Assembly (NCBI RefSeq): GCF_014495685.1
Contig: NZ_JACTVI010000082.1
Coordinates: 1 to 36,624, forward strand
From: Streptomyces sp. TRM68367
GTDB taxonomy: Bacteria; Actinomycetota; Actinomycetes; Streptomycetales; Streptomycetaceae
Direction of reading: 5' to 3'
DNA: 36,624 bases
Part shown: piece by piece, positions 1-7,292 of the stretch
Numbering within the stretch: position 1 is the first letter of the stretch
Layout of the letters: every line of letters begins with the position of its first letter
Notes under the pieces: generated by a model
What the model was told of the DNA's origin: nothing
Seen by the model: the letters and a program-made list of their open reading frames with translations, nothing else
Database searches by the model: none
Position numbers and translations under genes: made by a program

Positions 1-2
1 AC

Positions 3-65
3 CCCGCCATCCACCAGGCCAACAGCAAGATCAACGCGCCCGCCGACACGCCCCAGGCGGCATAG
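3..65 (+). CDS. C-terminal tail of an unidentified gene (partial)
   Basis: An open frame enters from the left edge and ends at a TAG at 63-65. It encodes about 20 residues ending in Pro-Gln-Ala-Ala. Nearly every codon ends in G or C, which is the Streptomyces coding signature, while the opposite strand loses that bias here. It converges on the transporter operon, with 47 bases between the two stop codons. The tail is too short to name. It may belong to a mobile element that interrupted the operon, but that is inference from position only. Confidence 0.35.
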   Translation, partial: PAIHQANSKINAPADTPQAA

Positions 66-83
66 AGGTTGACTCAGGAAACT

Positions 84-116
84 CACGGCATGCTCCTGTT
101 CGTCCGCGGCCGTCAT
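84..116 (-). pseudogene. 5' remnant of the gene after the transporter ATPase
   Basis: An ATG at 116 overlaps the stop codon of the upstream ATPase gene in an ATGA arrangement, the usual sign of a translationally coupled next gene. About ten codons keep the G/C third-position bias (M-T-A-A-D-E-Q-E-H-A). After that the frame continues without bias and without any ABC-ATPase motif. In Dpp/Opp operons this position normally holds the second ATPase (DppF/OppF). The likely reading is that this gene was cut a few codons in, by an insertion or at an assembly boundary. Confidence 0.3.
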
Positions 117-1189
117 TTCGCGGCTCGGGCGGTTCCCCCGCCGCGGATCTCGTGCTTGGCCTCGTCGGTGAGGTGGCACGCGGCGATGTGCGCGGCGGAA
201 CCGGAGACCGCGCGCAGCTCGGGCCGTTCCCCCCTGCACCGCCCCTGCGGCACCCAGCCCTTGTAGGCGCAGCGTGGATGGAAGGCGCAGCCGCCCGGAA
301 GGTTGATCAGGCTCGGCGGGGTGCCGGGGATCGGGTTCAGTCGTACGCCGACGTCCCCGGACATGTGCGGCATCGACTGCAACAGGCCCCAGGTGTAGGG
401 GTGCTGCGGCTGCTTCAGCACGTCCTGCTTGCTGCCGTACTCGATGCGTCGGCCGCCGTACATCACCAGGATGTCGTCGGCGATGTCGGCCACCACGCCG
501 AGGTCGTGGGTGATGATGACGACGGCTGAGCCGAACTCCTCCTGCAGATCGCGCATCAGGTCCAGGATCTGCGCCTGGACGGTGACGTCCAGCGCGGTCG
601 TCGGCTCGTCGGCGATCAGCAGCGCGGGGTCGCAGACCAGGGACATGGCGATCATGGCGCGCTGCCGCATACCACCGGAGAACTGGTGCGGGTAGTCCCT
701 CACCCGGAGCTGGGGCTGCGGGATGCCGACCCGCTTCAGCATCTCCACGGATCGTTCCCTGGCCTCCTGCTTGGAGACCTTGTGGTGCACCCGGTAAGCC
801 TCGGCGATCTGGGCGCCGACGGTGAAGAAGGGGTGCAGCGCCGACAGCGGGTCCTGGAAGATCATGGAGACCGTTCTGCCGCGCAGTTCGCGCATGTCGT
901 GCTCGGGCAGGGCGACGAGTTCCCTGCCTTCCAGCCAGATCTCGCCGGAAACCTGGGCGCGGGTGCCCTTGTGCAGGCCGAGCAGGGCCAGCGAGGTCAC
1001 GGACTTGCCGGAGCCGGACTCGCCGACGATGCCCAGAGTCTGGCCCTTTTCGAGGGTGAAGGACACGCCGTCGACGGACTTGACGAGGCCGTCCTCAGTC
1101 GGGAAGTGCACCCGCAGGTCCCGTACGTCGAGAAAGGCGTTGGATGCGGGCGTGACGTCCGCGGGCTGCGGTGAGGTCTGCACGGGCAC
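113..1189 (-). CDS. Oligopeptide/dipeptide ABC transporter ATP-binding protein (DppD/OppD type)
   Basis: Cytoplasmic ATPase that powers peptide import through the two permeases encoded upstream. The 358-residue protein has Walker A GESGSGKS near residue 57, signature FSGGMRQR, Walker B LLIADEPTTALD and the ITHD switch. It ends with the oligopeptide-transporter extension (PHPYTWGLL, then a CAFHPRC cysteine segment). The GTG at 1189 is chosen because GGA lies 7-8 bases upstream and the reading frame further upstream runs antiparallel to the permease gene. It sits 25 bases after the permease and its stop overlaps the next start. Substrate type is a family inference. Confidence 0.95.
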   Translation of the reverse strand: MPVQTSPQPADVTPASNAFLDVRDLRVHFPTEDGLVKSVDGVSFTLEKGQTLGIVGESGSGKSVTSLALLGLHKGTRAQVSGEIWLEGRELVALPEHDMRELRGRTVSMIFQDPLSALHPFFTVGAQIAEAYRVHHKVSKQEARERSVEMLKRVGIPQPQLRVRDYPHQFSGGMRQRAMIAMSLVCDPALLIADEPTTALDVTVQAQILDLMRDLQEEFGSAVVIITHDLGVVADIADDILVMYGGRRIEYGSKQDVLKQPQHPYTWGLLQSMPHMSGDVGVRLNPIPGTPPSLINLPGGCAFHPRCAYKGWVPQGRCRGERPELRAVSGSAAHIAACHLTDEAKHEIRGGGTARAAK

Positions 1190-1214
1190 TGGCGTTTCCT
1201 TGGGACGAGGGGGG

Positions 1215-2207
1215 TCAGGCGAGGCGGACGCGCGGGTCGACGAGGCCGTAGACCAGGTCGACCACCACGTTGGCGAGGACGATGAACGTCGCGGCGAAGA
1301 GCGTGGTTCCGAGGATGACCGGCAGGTCGGAGTTCTGGACGGAGTCCACGGCCAGCTTGCCGATGCCGTTGATGCCGAACACCGACTCGGTGATGACCGC
1401 GGAGCCGCCGATGAGCGCGCCGACATCCATGCCGAAGATGGTGATGATCGGGGTGATCGCGGCCCGCAGCCCGTGCTTGAGGACGACCGTGCCGGCCGGT
1501 AGCCCCTTGGCCCGGGCGGTGCGCATGTAGTCCTCGCCGAAGACCTCCAGCATGGAGGAGCGCGTGAGCCGGGTGTACATGGCGAGGTAGACGATGACCA
1601 GGGTGGCCCAGGGCAGGATGAGCCCCTGGAACCAGCCGACCGGGTCCTGGGTGATCGGGGTGTAGCCGGAGGCGGGCAGGATCTGCCACTTGTCGACGAA
1701 CAGGTAGAGGAACAGCAGACCAACGAAGTAGATCTGCACGGAGACGCCGACCAGCGCCAGTCCCACCGCCGCCTTGTCGGCCGCCATGCCCCTGCGGACC
1801 GCGGCCACCGTGCCGAGGCCGACACCCAGGACGAGGAAGGCCACCGCGGCGCCGAGGCCGAGGGACAGGTCCGCCGGAAAGTCGCCCAGCAAGGTGGTCA
1901 GAACGGGGGTGTCGGTCTGGAAGGAGACGCCGAGGCAGGGTGCGCCGCAGTGGATGCGCAAGCTCTGGTCGCCGTAGTCGCGGCCCACGAAGAGCCCCTT
2001 GAAGAACTCCCAGAACTGTGTCGCGATGCCCTGGTCGAGGCCCAGCGAGTGCCTGATCTCCGCCAGCCGGGAGGGCGAGCAGGTCTTGCCGCAGGCCAGG
2101 AGCGCGGGGTTGGACGGCAGCGCGAAGAAGATGAAGAAGGTGATCACCGTGATCGCCAGCAGGATCACGGCCGCTGCCAGCAGGCGTCTGATCAGATAAC
2201 GAAGCAT
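1215..2207 (-). CDS. Peptide ABC transporter permease, DppB/OppB type
   Basis: Inner-membrane permease of 330 residues. The N-terminus (MLRYLIRRLL, then a hydrophobic segment with ITFFIFFALP) is the classic DppB start. The cytoplasmic coupling loop near residue 225-250 (DYMRTARAKGLPAG) is the EAA motif that contacts the ATPase. The large extracytoplasmic loop after helix 1 carries two cysteine pairs, CGKTC and CGAPC, which could form disulfides outside the membrane. That is an inference; many DppB proteins lack them. The ribosome site is weak, so translation may depend on the upstream cistron. Confidence 0.93.
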   Translation of the reverse strand: MLRYLIRRLLAAAVILLAITVITFFIFFALPSNPALLACGKTCSPSRLAEIRHSLGLDQGIATQFWEFFKGLFVGRDYGDQSLRIHCGAPCLGVSFQTDTPVLTTLLGDFPADLSLGLGAAVAFLVLGVGLGTVAAVRRGMAADKAAVGLALVGVSVQIYFVGLLFLYLFVDKWQILPASGYTPITQDPVGWFQGLILPWATLVIVYLAMYTRLTRSSMLEVFGEDYMRTARAKGLPAGTVVLKHGLRAAITPIITIFGMDVGALIGGSAVITESVFGINGIGKLAVDSVQNSDLPVILGTTLFAATFIVLANVVVDLVYGLVDPRVRLA

Positions 2208-2237
2208 GTGGTGCTGGACCTGACGTGAGAGAGGTGC

Positions 2238-2267
2238 CCCCGCCGGCGGAGTGCCCCGCCGGCGGGG
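2238..2267 (-). terminator. Strong hairpin between binding-protein and permease genes
   Basis: The two arms (2238-2249 and 2256-2267) are perfectly complementary over 12 GC-only pairs around a 6-base loop. No T tract follows. It lies just after the solute-binding protein stop and before the permease. In binding-protein operons such hairpins typically stop part of the transcripts or protect the 3' end of the binding-protein mRNA, so that binding protein outnumbers permease. The role here is inferred. Confidence 0.55.
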
Positions 2268-2282
2268 AGTCGGACGGGTACG

Positions 2283-3950
2283 TCAGTGCTTGACGTAGGC
2301 GTGCACCAAGCTGGGCTCGCCCATGATCGTGTCGTCGATGACGCCACCGACCTTGGAGCCGCCCAGATCGCTGTAGTTCATGTACATCAGCGGGACCACG
2401 GCGGCATCCTTCATGATCTGCTCGTCCAGGTCCCCGTAGGCGACGTTGCGCTGCTTGATGTCGGTCATCTTGCCGATCTTGTCGATCTGCGCGTTGACCT
2501 TCGGGTCGTTCAGGTACGACAGGTCCTGGTTGGACTGCGGCAGCTTCTTGATCTGCCCTCCGTCGAAGAGGGTGGGCAGCACGGTGGAGGCGTTCGGCCA
2601 GTCCGCGACCCAGTCGCCCCAGGTCAGGTCGTACTGGTTCTTCACGTTCTGCACGGTGTTGAAGTAGTTCGCCTCGTCGATCGGGGAGATGTTCACCGTG
2701 ATGCCGATCTTCGCGAGCGCAGTCTTCACGGCGTCGGCGAAGTGCTCCTGCGTGGGGATGTTCTTCACCGCGAGCGACATGGTGAGCTTCGGGTTGCCGG
2801 CCTGCTTCATCAAGGCCTTGGCCTTGGTGAGATCACCCGCGGGGTTGCTGCTGTACAGGTTGAAATTCTTGTGGCCGTCGATGCCGGGGGCCAGCATCGT
2901 GCTCGCGTAGTCGCCGTAGGCCGCACCACCGAAGGCGCCACGGACGGTGGTCTTGTCGACGGCGTACTCGATCGCCTCGCGGACCCGGATGTCCTTGACC
3001 CGGCCCGTGTTGATCGCCATGTAGTTGATGCCGGGAGCCGGGATCTTGTAGAAACGCGACTTCAGCGACGGGTCGTTGGCGATCGTCGACAGGTCCGAGC
3101 CGGCGATCGGCGTCTGCGTGATCGAGGTCTGGGCCGTGCCGGCGTCGGACTTGATCTGCTGGTCGATGGCGGCCTGGTTCTGCCCGAACTTGGCGTCGAT
3201 CTCGTCGACGTTCTGCTCGCGGATCGGGTCGGTGGACTGGCTCCAGTACTTGTTCTTGACGAGGACCAGTTCCTTGTTGTGCGCGTACGACTTCATCATG
3301 TAGGGCCCGTCGGACCAGATGTGCGTGTCGTACGAGGCAGCCGTGTCGTGGGCCTTGGGCACCGCGGACCATCCGGTCATGGCCGTCGTCTCGTTGAAGT
3401 CGGCGACCGGCTGGTTGAGATGGAAGACGAGGGTGTACTTGTCCGGCGTCTGAATCGAGCTCAGTTGCTGACCCTTGAAGGGACCCTTGTACGAGGAGCC
3501 GCCGACCAGCCACTGACTGGCGTACGGCGGGCCGCCGTTGATGTCGGGCGAGAAGGCCCGCTCGACGCCGTACTTGACGTCCTGCGCGGTGACCTCTGTG
3601 CCGTCCTGCCATTTGACCCCGTGGCGCAGGTGGAAGGTCCACACCGTGGCGCCCTTGCTGGGCGTTCCCGTGTTGGTGGCCAGGTCGCCGACCAGCTTCG
3701 GCTGCGAGCCATTCTCGTCCCAGCCGGTGAGGGTGCGGACGAGCTCGTAGTCCATGCTCGACCCCTCGGTCGTGTACGTCCGTTGAGGGTCGAGGTGGTT
3801 GTAGTCCGAGTCGTCGAGGATCGTCAGCGTGCCGCCCTTCGTCGGGCTGCCACTGCTGGTGTTGCTGGAGGAACCTCCGCATGCGGTGGCCCCCAGGGCG
3901 ACAGCCACGGCGGACGCCGTGAGGGCGAGCGAGCGCGTTCTGCGCGTCAT
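2283..3950 (-). CDS. Peptide ABC transporter substrate-binding lipoprotein (SBP_bac_5 family)
   Basis: Extracellular peptide-binding protein of 555 residues, anchored by lipid. The signal is positively charged (MTRRTRS), then hydrophobic, ending in a lipobox-like ATAC at Cys24, followed by a Gly/Ser linker. The body has family-5 landmarks: the LDPQRTY start region, WTFHLRHGVKWQDG, TAQDVKYGVERAF near residue 125, and later GINYMAINTGR and VREAIEYAVDK. A GGAG site lies 8 bases before the ATG. It is the second gene of the operon and is flanked on both sides by hairpins. Its peptide specificity cannot be read from the sequence. Confidence 0.95.
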   Translation of the reverse strand: MTRRTRSLALTASAVAVALGATACGGSSSNTSSGSPTKGGTLTILDDSDYNHLDPQRTYTTEGSSMDYELVRTLTGWDENGSQPKLVGDLATNTGTPSKGATVWTFHLRHGVKWQDGTEVTAQDVKYGVERAFSPDINGGPPYASQWLVGGSSYKGPFKGQQLSSIQTPDKYTLVFHLNQPVADFNETTAMTGWSAVPKAHDTAASYDTHIWSDGPYMMKSYAHNKELVLVKNKYWSQSTDPIREQNVDEIDAKFGQNQAAIDQQIKSDAGTAQTSITQTPIAGSDLSTIANDPSLKSRFYKIPAPGINYMAINTGRVKDIRVREAIEYAVDKTTVRGAFGGAAYGDYASTMLAPGIDGHKNFNLYSSNPAGDLTKAKALMKQAGNPKLTMSLAVKNIPTQEHFADAVKTALAKIGITVNISPIDEANYFNTVQNVKNQYDLTWGDWVADWPNASTVLPTLFDGGQIKKLPQSNQDLSYLNDPKVNAQIDKIGKMTDIKQRNVAYGDLDEQIMKDAAVVPLMYMNYSDLGGSKVGGVIDDTIMGEPSLVHAYVKH

Positions 3951-3978
3951 TGAGGAAACTCCGTTCTTGTTGCGGGCT

Positions 3979-4002
3979 CGGCGGTCGTTCGTGGGACCGC
4001 CG
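3979..4002 (-). terminator. Hairpin between permease C and binding-protein genes
   Basis: Arms CGGCGGTC (3979-3986) and GACCGCCG (3995-4002) pair perfectly over 8 bases with an 8-base loop, inside the 76-base gap between the first permease and the binding protein. There is no T tract. It may be an RNA processing or stability element that frames the binding-protein cistron together with the 2238-2267 hairpin. Confidence 0.4.
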
Positions 4003-4026
4003 GGTCGGCACTCGTGGGGTTGCGTA

Positions 4027-5058
4027 TCAGCCGCGGCGGGCGCGGGGGTCGAGGACGTCCCGTACGCCGTCCCCGAGGAGGTTGAGCGCCAGGACGAGCA
4101 CGAGGAGCAGGACTCCGGGAATGAACAGGTACATCGGGTCCTGCAGGAAGTACTGGGAGGCGTCCGACAGCAGGGATCCCCAGTCCGGGGCGGGAGGAAT
4201 GACGCCCACGCCCAGGTACGACAGTGCCGCCTCGGTGGTGATGTTCTGCGGGACGGCGAGCGCGAAGGAGATCAGGATCGGCGCCCACAGGTTCGGCAGC
4301 AGCTGACGGAAGAGGATGTGCCGCCGGCCGGCACTCATGAGGCGGGCGGCGTCGACGAACTCCCGTTCACGCAGGGACAGGACCTGTCCGCGGACCAGGC
4401 GGGCGGTGTAGGCCCAGGCGAAGGCCGCGATGTTGAGGACCAGGACCAGCAGCCGGAGGTTCTCGTCCGTACCGCCGTGGCTGTTGGTCTGCAGCGCGTT
4501 CTGGATCACCGGGGTGAGCGCGATGATGAACAGCAGCTGCGGGAACGCCAGCATCACGTCCATGATCCGCGACAGCAGGGAGTCGACCCAGCCGCCGAAG
4601 TACCCGGCCGCGAGTCCGCCGACGACGCCGGCCACGGTGGACAGCACGGCCGACGCAAAACCGACGAAGAGCGAGGTGCGCAGGCCGTAGACGATCCGGG
4701 CGAACAGGTCGTAGCCCGTCCCCGGTTCGACGCCCAGCAGATGGGTGAGGCTGATGCCGCCCAGCGATCCGTAGGGGAAGTTGCCCGTGTCCGGGTCGAT
4801 CGCCTTGTTGTCCGGCGTGGTCGGCCCCCAGCCGGTCACTGCGGTGAGCACCGGGGCCACCAGCGCGATCACGATGAACAGGACGGTGACCACCAGGGCG
4901 GTCATGGTGACCTTGTCCCGCCTGATGCGTGTCCATGCCATGCGGGCCGGTGAGCGGCCGGCGACGGCGGTGCCGTCGGACCGCGGGTCCTGCGGCGACG
5001 CGGTGGCCAGCAGCGTCGTACCGCCGCCGGATTCCACCGGCTGGTGTTGCGTGGTCAT
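4027..5058 (-). CDS. Peptide ABC transporter permease, DppC/OppC type
   Basis: Second permease of the importer, 343 residues. It has a polar cytoplasmic N-terminal extension of about 40 residues, then the DppC hallmark RMAWTRIRRDK before the first transmembrane helix (TALVVTVLFIVIALVAPV). The coupling loop near residue 230-255 (EFVDAARLMSAGRRHILFRQ) is the EAA motif, followed by LLPN. The C-terminus GDGVRDVLDPRARRG is typical of the family. It is the first gene of the operon, so order C, binding protein, B, D departs from the commoner A-B-C-D-F. The ATG at 5058 has only a weak ribosome site (GGAATG). Confidence 0.93.
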   Translation of the reverse strand: MTTQHQPVESGGGTTLLATASPQDPRSDGTAVAGRSPARMAWTRIRRDKVTMTALVVTVLFIVIALVAPVLTAVTGWGPTTPDNKAIDPDTGNFPYGSLGGISLTHLLGVEPGTGYDLFARIVYGLRTSLFVGFASAVLSTVAGVVGGLAAGYFGGWVDSLLSRIMDVMLAFPQLLFIIALTPVIQNALQTNSHGGTDENLRLLVLVLNIAAFAWAYTARLVRGQVLSLREREFVDAARLMSAGRRHILFRQLLPNLWAPILISFALAVPQNITTEAALSYLGVGVIPPAPDWGSLLSDASQYFLQDPMYLFIPGVLLLVLVLALNLLGDGVRDVLDPRARRG

Positions 5059-5422
5059 CGTGCGGACATTCCGAATCTGCCCTTTGCTTAAAGAAATGGG
5101 TGGCGTCCGTTGCAGGCGCCGTGAGGCTCTGCGGACTTTCGCAAGTCCGTGCGAGCCCGGTCAAGGCGAGCCAGGCACAGAAGAGGGATTGTTTGCGCTC
5201 GTGGAAAAATGTTGACGAGAACGGGGCGAGTGATTAGGCACCGCGTGCATGACCAAGGGCCGTTCCTTGGGCATCGCTTGGCCCGGACCTGCACCGCCCG
5301 ACCTCCGCAAACGCCGGGACGGCGACCACTCCTCCAGGTCTTCCCCCGAATTCCCCCGCGGCAGGTAAAAAGAATCCCCGCGCACAAAAAACAGCGCATC
5401 ACCGCCGGTTAATCACCGGATA
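5059..5422. other. Gene-free leader region of the peptide transporter operon
   Basis: No reading frame with Streptomyces codon bias is present. The region must hold the transporter promoter (minus strand), but I see no convincing sigma-70 pair on that strand. Visible structures are a 7-bp hairpin at 5132-5149, which in the transporter leader RNA has a GCGA (GNRA-type) loop, and a perfect 6-bp hairpin at 5253-5270 (CCAAGG/CCTTGG). On the plus strand TTGACG (5212-5217) stands 17 bases before TAGGCA (5235-5240), a possible promoter facing away from the operon. Short A runs at 5366-5393 lie downstream of the Nudix gene. Confidence 0.5.
5405..5419 (-). terminator. Possible terminator after the kinase/Nudix gene
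   Basis: CCGGT (5405-5409) and ACCGG (5415-5419) form a short stem directly after the Nudix stop. On the minus strand a run of six T follows about 15 bases later. The stem is only 5 bp and the T run is not adjacent, so this is a weak call. Confidence 0.3.
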
Positions 5423-6466
5423 TCAGCCCACCGGAATACCGGCCTCCAGGTACAGCGCCGCCCCGCGTTCCCGCGCCCGCAGGGCCCACCGCAGCCGCTC
5501 GTAGCGCACGGGGGGCAGCAGCTCCGCCGCCTCCTCCTCGGTGACGAAACGCCAGCCGCGCAGCTCCGGGCCGGGCAGCAGCAGCCGTCCGGCCTCCGCC
5601 GAGTCGAGCCGCCCGCCGTCGAAGAGCAGCCGCAGGCCGCCGAAGCCGGGCCGAGCGGGCGGTTCCCAGTCGACGACGAGCAGGCTCGGTACGTCGTCCA
5701 GGCGGATGCCGGTCTCCTCGGCGACCTCGCGCATGCCGGCGCGGGCGGGCGCCTCGCCCGGTTCGACGACGCCGCCGGGGAACTCCCAGCCGGCCTTGTA
5801 GGTGGGGTCGACGAGCAGCACCCGGTCCCGCTCGTCGAAGAGGAGGACGCCGGCGGCGAGGGTCTCGGCCGTGGGCTCGGGGGTCTGCACGATGTCGCAG
5901 ACCGGCACGGTGCCGTCGCCCACGGCCTCGGCGATGCGGGCGGCTGCTTCGTACGGGCTCAGGGCGCCGGTGTCGATGGGGTGGGCGTCGGCGGTGAGCC
6001 AGGAGGCGAGGGCGTGCTTGTACGGCTCGATGTGGTCGTAGCTCCACTGCCGTATGCGTATCTCGCCGTCGGGCAGGTCCGGCGGGACCTCGCGGTCGGC
6101 TATGCGTGCGCGCAGTATCGTTTCGGCCGGAGCGAGAAGGACGTGCCGGACGGCTATCCGGCGCGCGGCGAGGCCGCCGAAGATCTCGTCGCGGTACTCC
6201 TGGCGCAGCAGGGTCATGGGGACCACGAGGGTCCCGCCGAGTTCGGCGAGCATCGCGGCCGCCGTGTCGATCACGAGACGCCGCCAGATCGGCAGATCCT
6301 GGTAGTCGCCGACTTCGGCGAGGTGTTTGGGTGGCAGCAGGTACCGGAGCGCTCCGCCGATGACCTCGGGGTCGAAGAGCGTGCTGTTCGGGATCAGTTC
6401 GATCAGTTCTTGTGCGGTGGTGGTCTTTCCCGCACCGAACGCGCCGTTGATCCAGACGACGGTCAC
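5423..6466 (-). CDS. P-loop kinase-like domain fused to a Nudix hydrolase
   Basis: Two enzymes in one 347-residue chain. Residues 1-180 are a small-molecule kinase-type P-loop NTPase: VTVVWINGAFGAGKTTTAQ puts the Walker A GAFGAGKT near residue 8-15, and the segment YDHIEPYKHALASW resembles nucleotide or antibiotic phosphotransferase folds. Residues about 205-340 are a Nudix domain with a full box: GGVVEPGE, seven residues, then REVAEETGI near 245-268. Nudix domains hydrolyse nucleoside diphosphates linked to another group. The GTG at 6466 is preceded by GGGGGA; a longer minus-strand frame to 6763 lacks that signal. Substrate unknown. Confidence 0.88.
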   Translation of the reverse strand: MTVVWINGAFGAGKTTTAQELIELIPNSTLFDPEVIGGALRYLLPPKHLAEVGDYQDLPIWRRLVIDTAAAMLAELGGTLVVPMTLLRQEYRDEIFGGLAARRIAVRHVLLAPAETILRARIADREVPPDLPDGEIRIRQWSYDHIEPYKHALASWLTADAHPIDTGALSPYEAAARIAEAVGDGTVPVCDIVQTPEPTAETLAAGVLLFDERDRVLLVDPTYKAGWEFPGGVVEPGEAPARAGMREVAEETGIRLDDVPSLLVVDWEPPARPGFGGLRLLFDGGRLDSAEAGRLLLPGPELRGWRFVTEEEAAELLPPVRYERLRWALRARERGAALYLEAGIPVG

Positions 6467-6611
6467 AGGTCCCCCTCTTCTGTTGGCCCCCTGTGGCTTG
6501 CCCGCTCCACCCTGCCACGGAAACCAGCGCCAGTTGAGGGCGCACGGCAATGGCACCGGTGCCCCTGGCGACAGGGGTGCCGGCGCCGCGTGACCGGGCC
6601 TTGTGGGCCCG

Positions 6612-6812
6612 TCAGCCCTTCCTCCCGGAGCTCTCGTCGTCCATGGCCAGGCTGTCGCCGGCGATCGTCCGGTCCACAGCGCTGAGGGTCTTGTCCACGT
6701 CGAGATCACCGAGAGCGGTCCCCCCGCCGCCCGCGGCATGGGACGGCGTGACCGCCGCGACAACGAATCCGGTGGCCAGGGAGGCGATGGCGAGCATGCT
6801 GCGCTTCTTCAT
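6612..6812 (-). CDS. Small secreted protein (66 aa)
   Basis: A Lys-rich start (MKKRSM), a hydrophobic stretch (LAIASLATGFVVAAV) and an Ala-x-Ala-like site at SHA-A near residue 26 give a clear Sec signal peptide. The mature part is about 40 residues, acidic, Gly-rich at first and without cysteines. It contains repeated Asp/Thr/Ser motifs (LGDLDVDKTLSAVDRTIAGDS). Codon bias is strong, supporting a real gene, although the ribosome site is poor. I do not recognise a function. It lies alone between the kinase/Nudix gene and a repeat-rich spacer. Confidence 0.7.
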   Translation of the reverse strand: MKKRSMLAIASLATGFVVAAVTPSHAAGGGGTALGDLDVDKTLSAVDRTIAGDSLAMDDESSGRKG

Positions 6813-7292
6813 GCCGGGTTCAACTGCCGGACGGCTCGGGGGTCACGCGCGTTCGCCTGGTGACAGGGCACTTCACGGCAAGACGCAGCGCGACGAAACG
6901 GGCCAGACGGACCGCGGCGGACGGGCCAGACGGACCCCGGCACGACAGCCCACGACAAGCCGCACCTCCACACGACGCACCACGGCGACACGCACCACGC
7001 CGAGACACCCCACGACCACACGCACGACGACGAGACACTCCGCGACCACATGCAGCGCGGCGAGACCCACCCTGGGCGTGGCGCACATCGGCGAGTGCAC
7101 CGCCCAGCACGCACCCCGGCGACGCACACCAACCGGAGACGCACCTCGGCAGGCATACCCCGCCCCGACACACACCACGGCAGCCACACCCCGCAATGCG
7201 CACCACGGCCCGCCGCACCCCGGCAACGTCAGCGCAGCCGAACCCCACTCACCGCCAGATGAACGTTCCTGCAGGCCGCGGCGCCGTCGGCG
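6813..7292. other. 480-bp gene-free spacer, low complexity
   Basis: Several long open frames cross this stretch on both strands, but none has G/C third-position bias and their products are His/Arg/Pro or Cys/Val repeats. The plus strand is rich in CACGAC and CGACAC words, with a periodic core at 7001-7060. It separates the ROK kinase stop from the small secreted gene. I see no terminator hairpin of note. It could include the secreted gene's promoter near 6813-6880. Confidence 0.5.
7001..7060. repeat. Degenerate 30-bp tandem repeat
   Basis: Two adjacent 30-base units start with CGAGACAC (7001 and 7031) and match at roughly four of five positions. Decayed partial copies occur on both sides (CGACACGCACCACGC at 6986, CGAGACCCACCC at 7061). 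Thirty is a multiple of three, which explains the long repetitive frames over it. It is not CRISPR: there are no unique spacers and the units differ. Confidence 0.5.

Noticed and set aside
2286..3953. 555-residue plus-strand open frame over the binding-protein gene
   Set aside because: It is the antisense of a well-supported lipoprotein gene. The product is Val/Arg/Gly-rich without motifs, an artefact of high GC.
5409..6545. 378-residue minus-strand frame in another register over the kinase/Nudix gene
   Set aside because: Arg-rich product; the Nudix box and Walker A are in the other frame.
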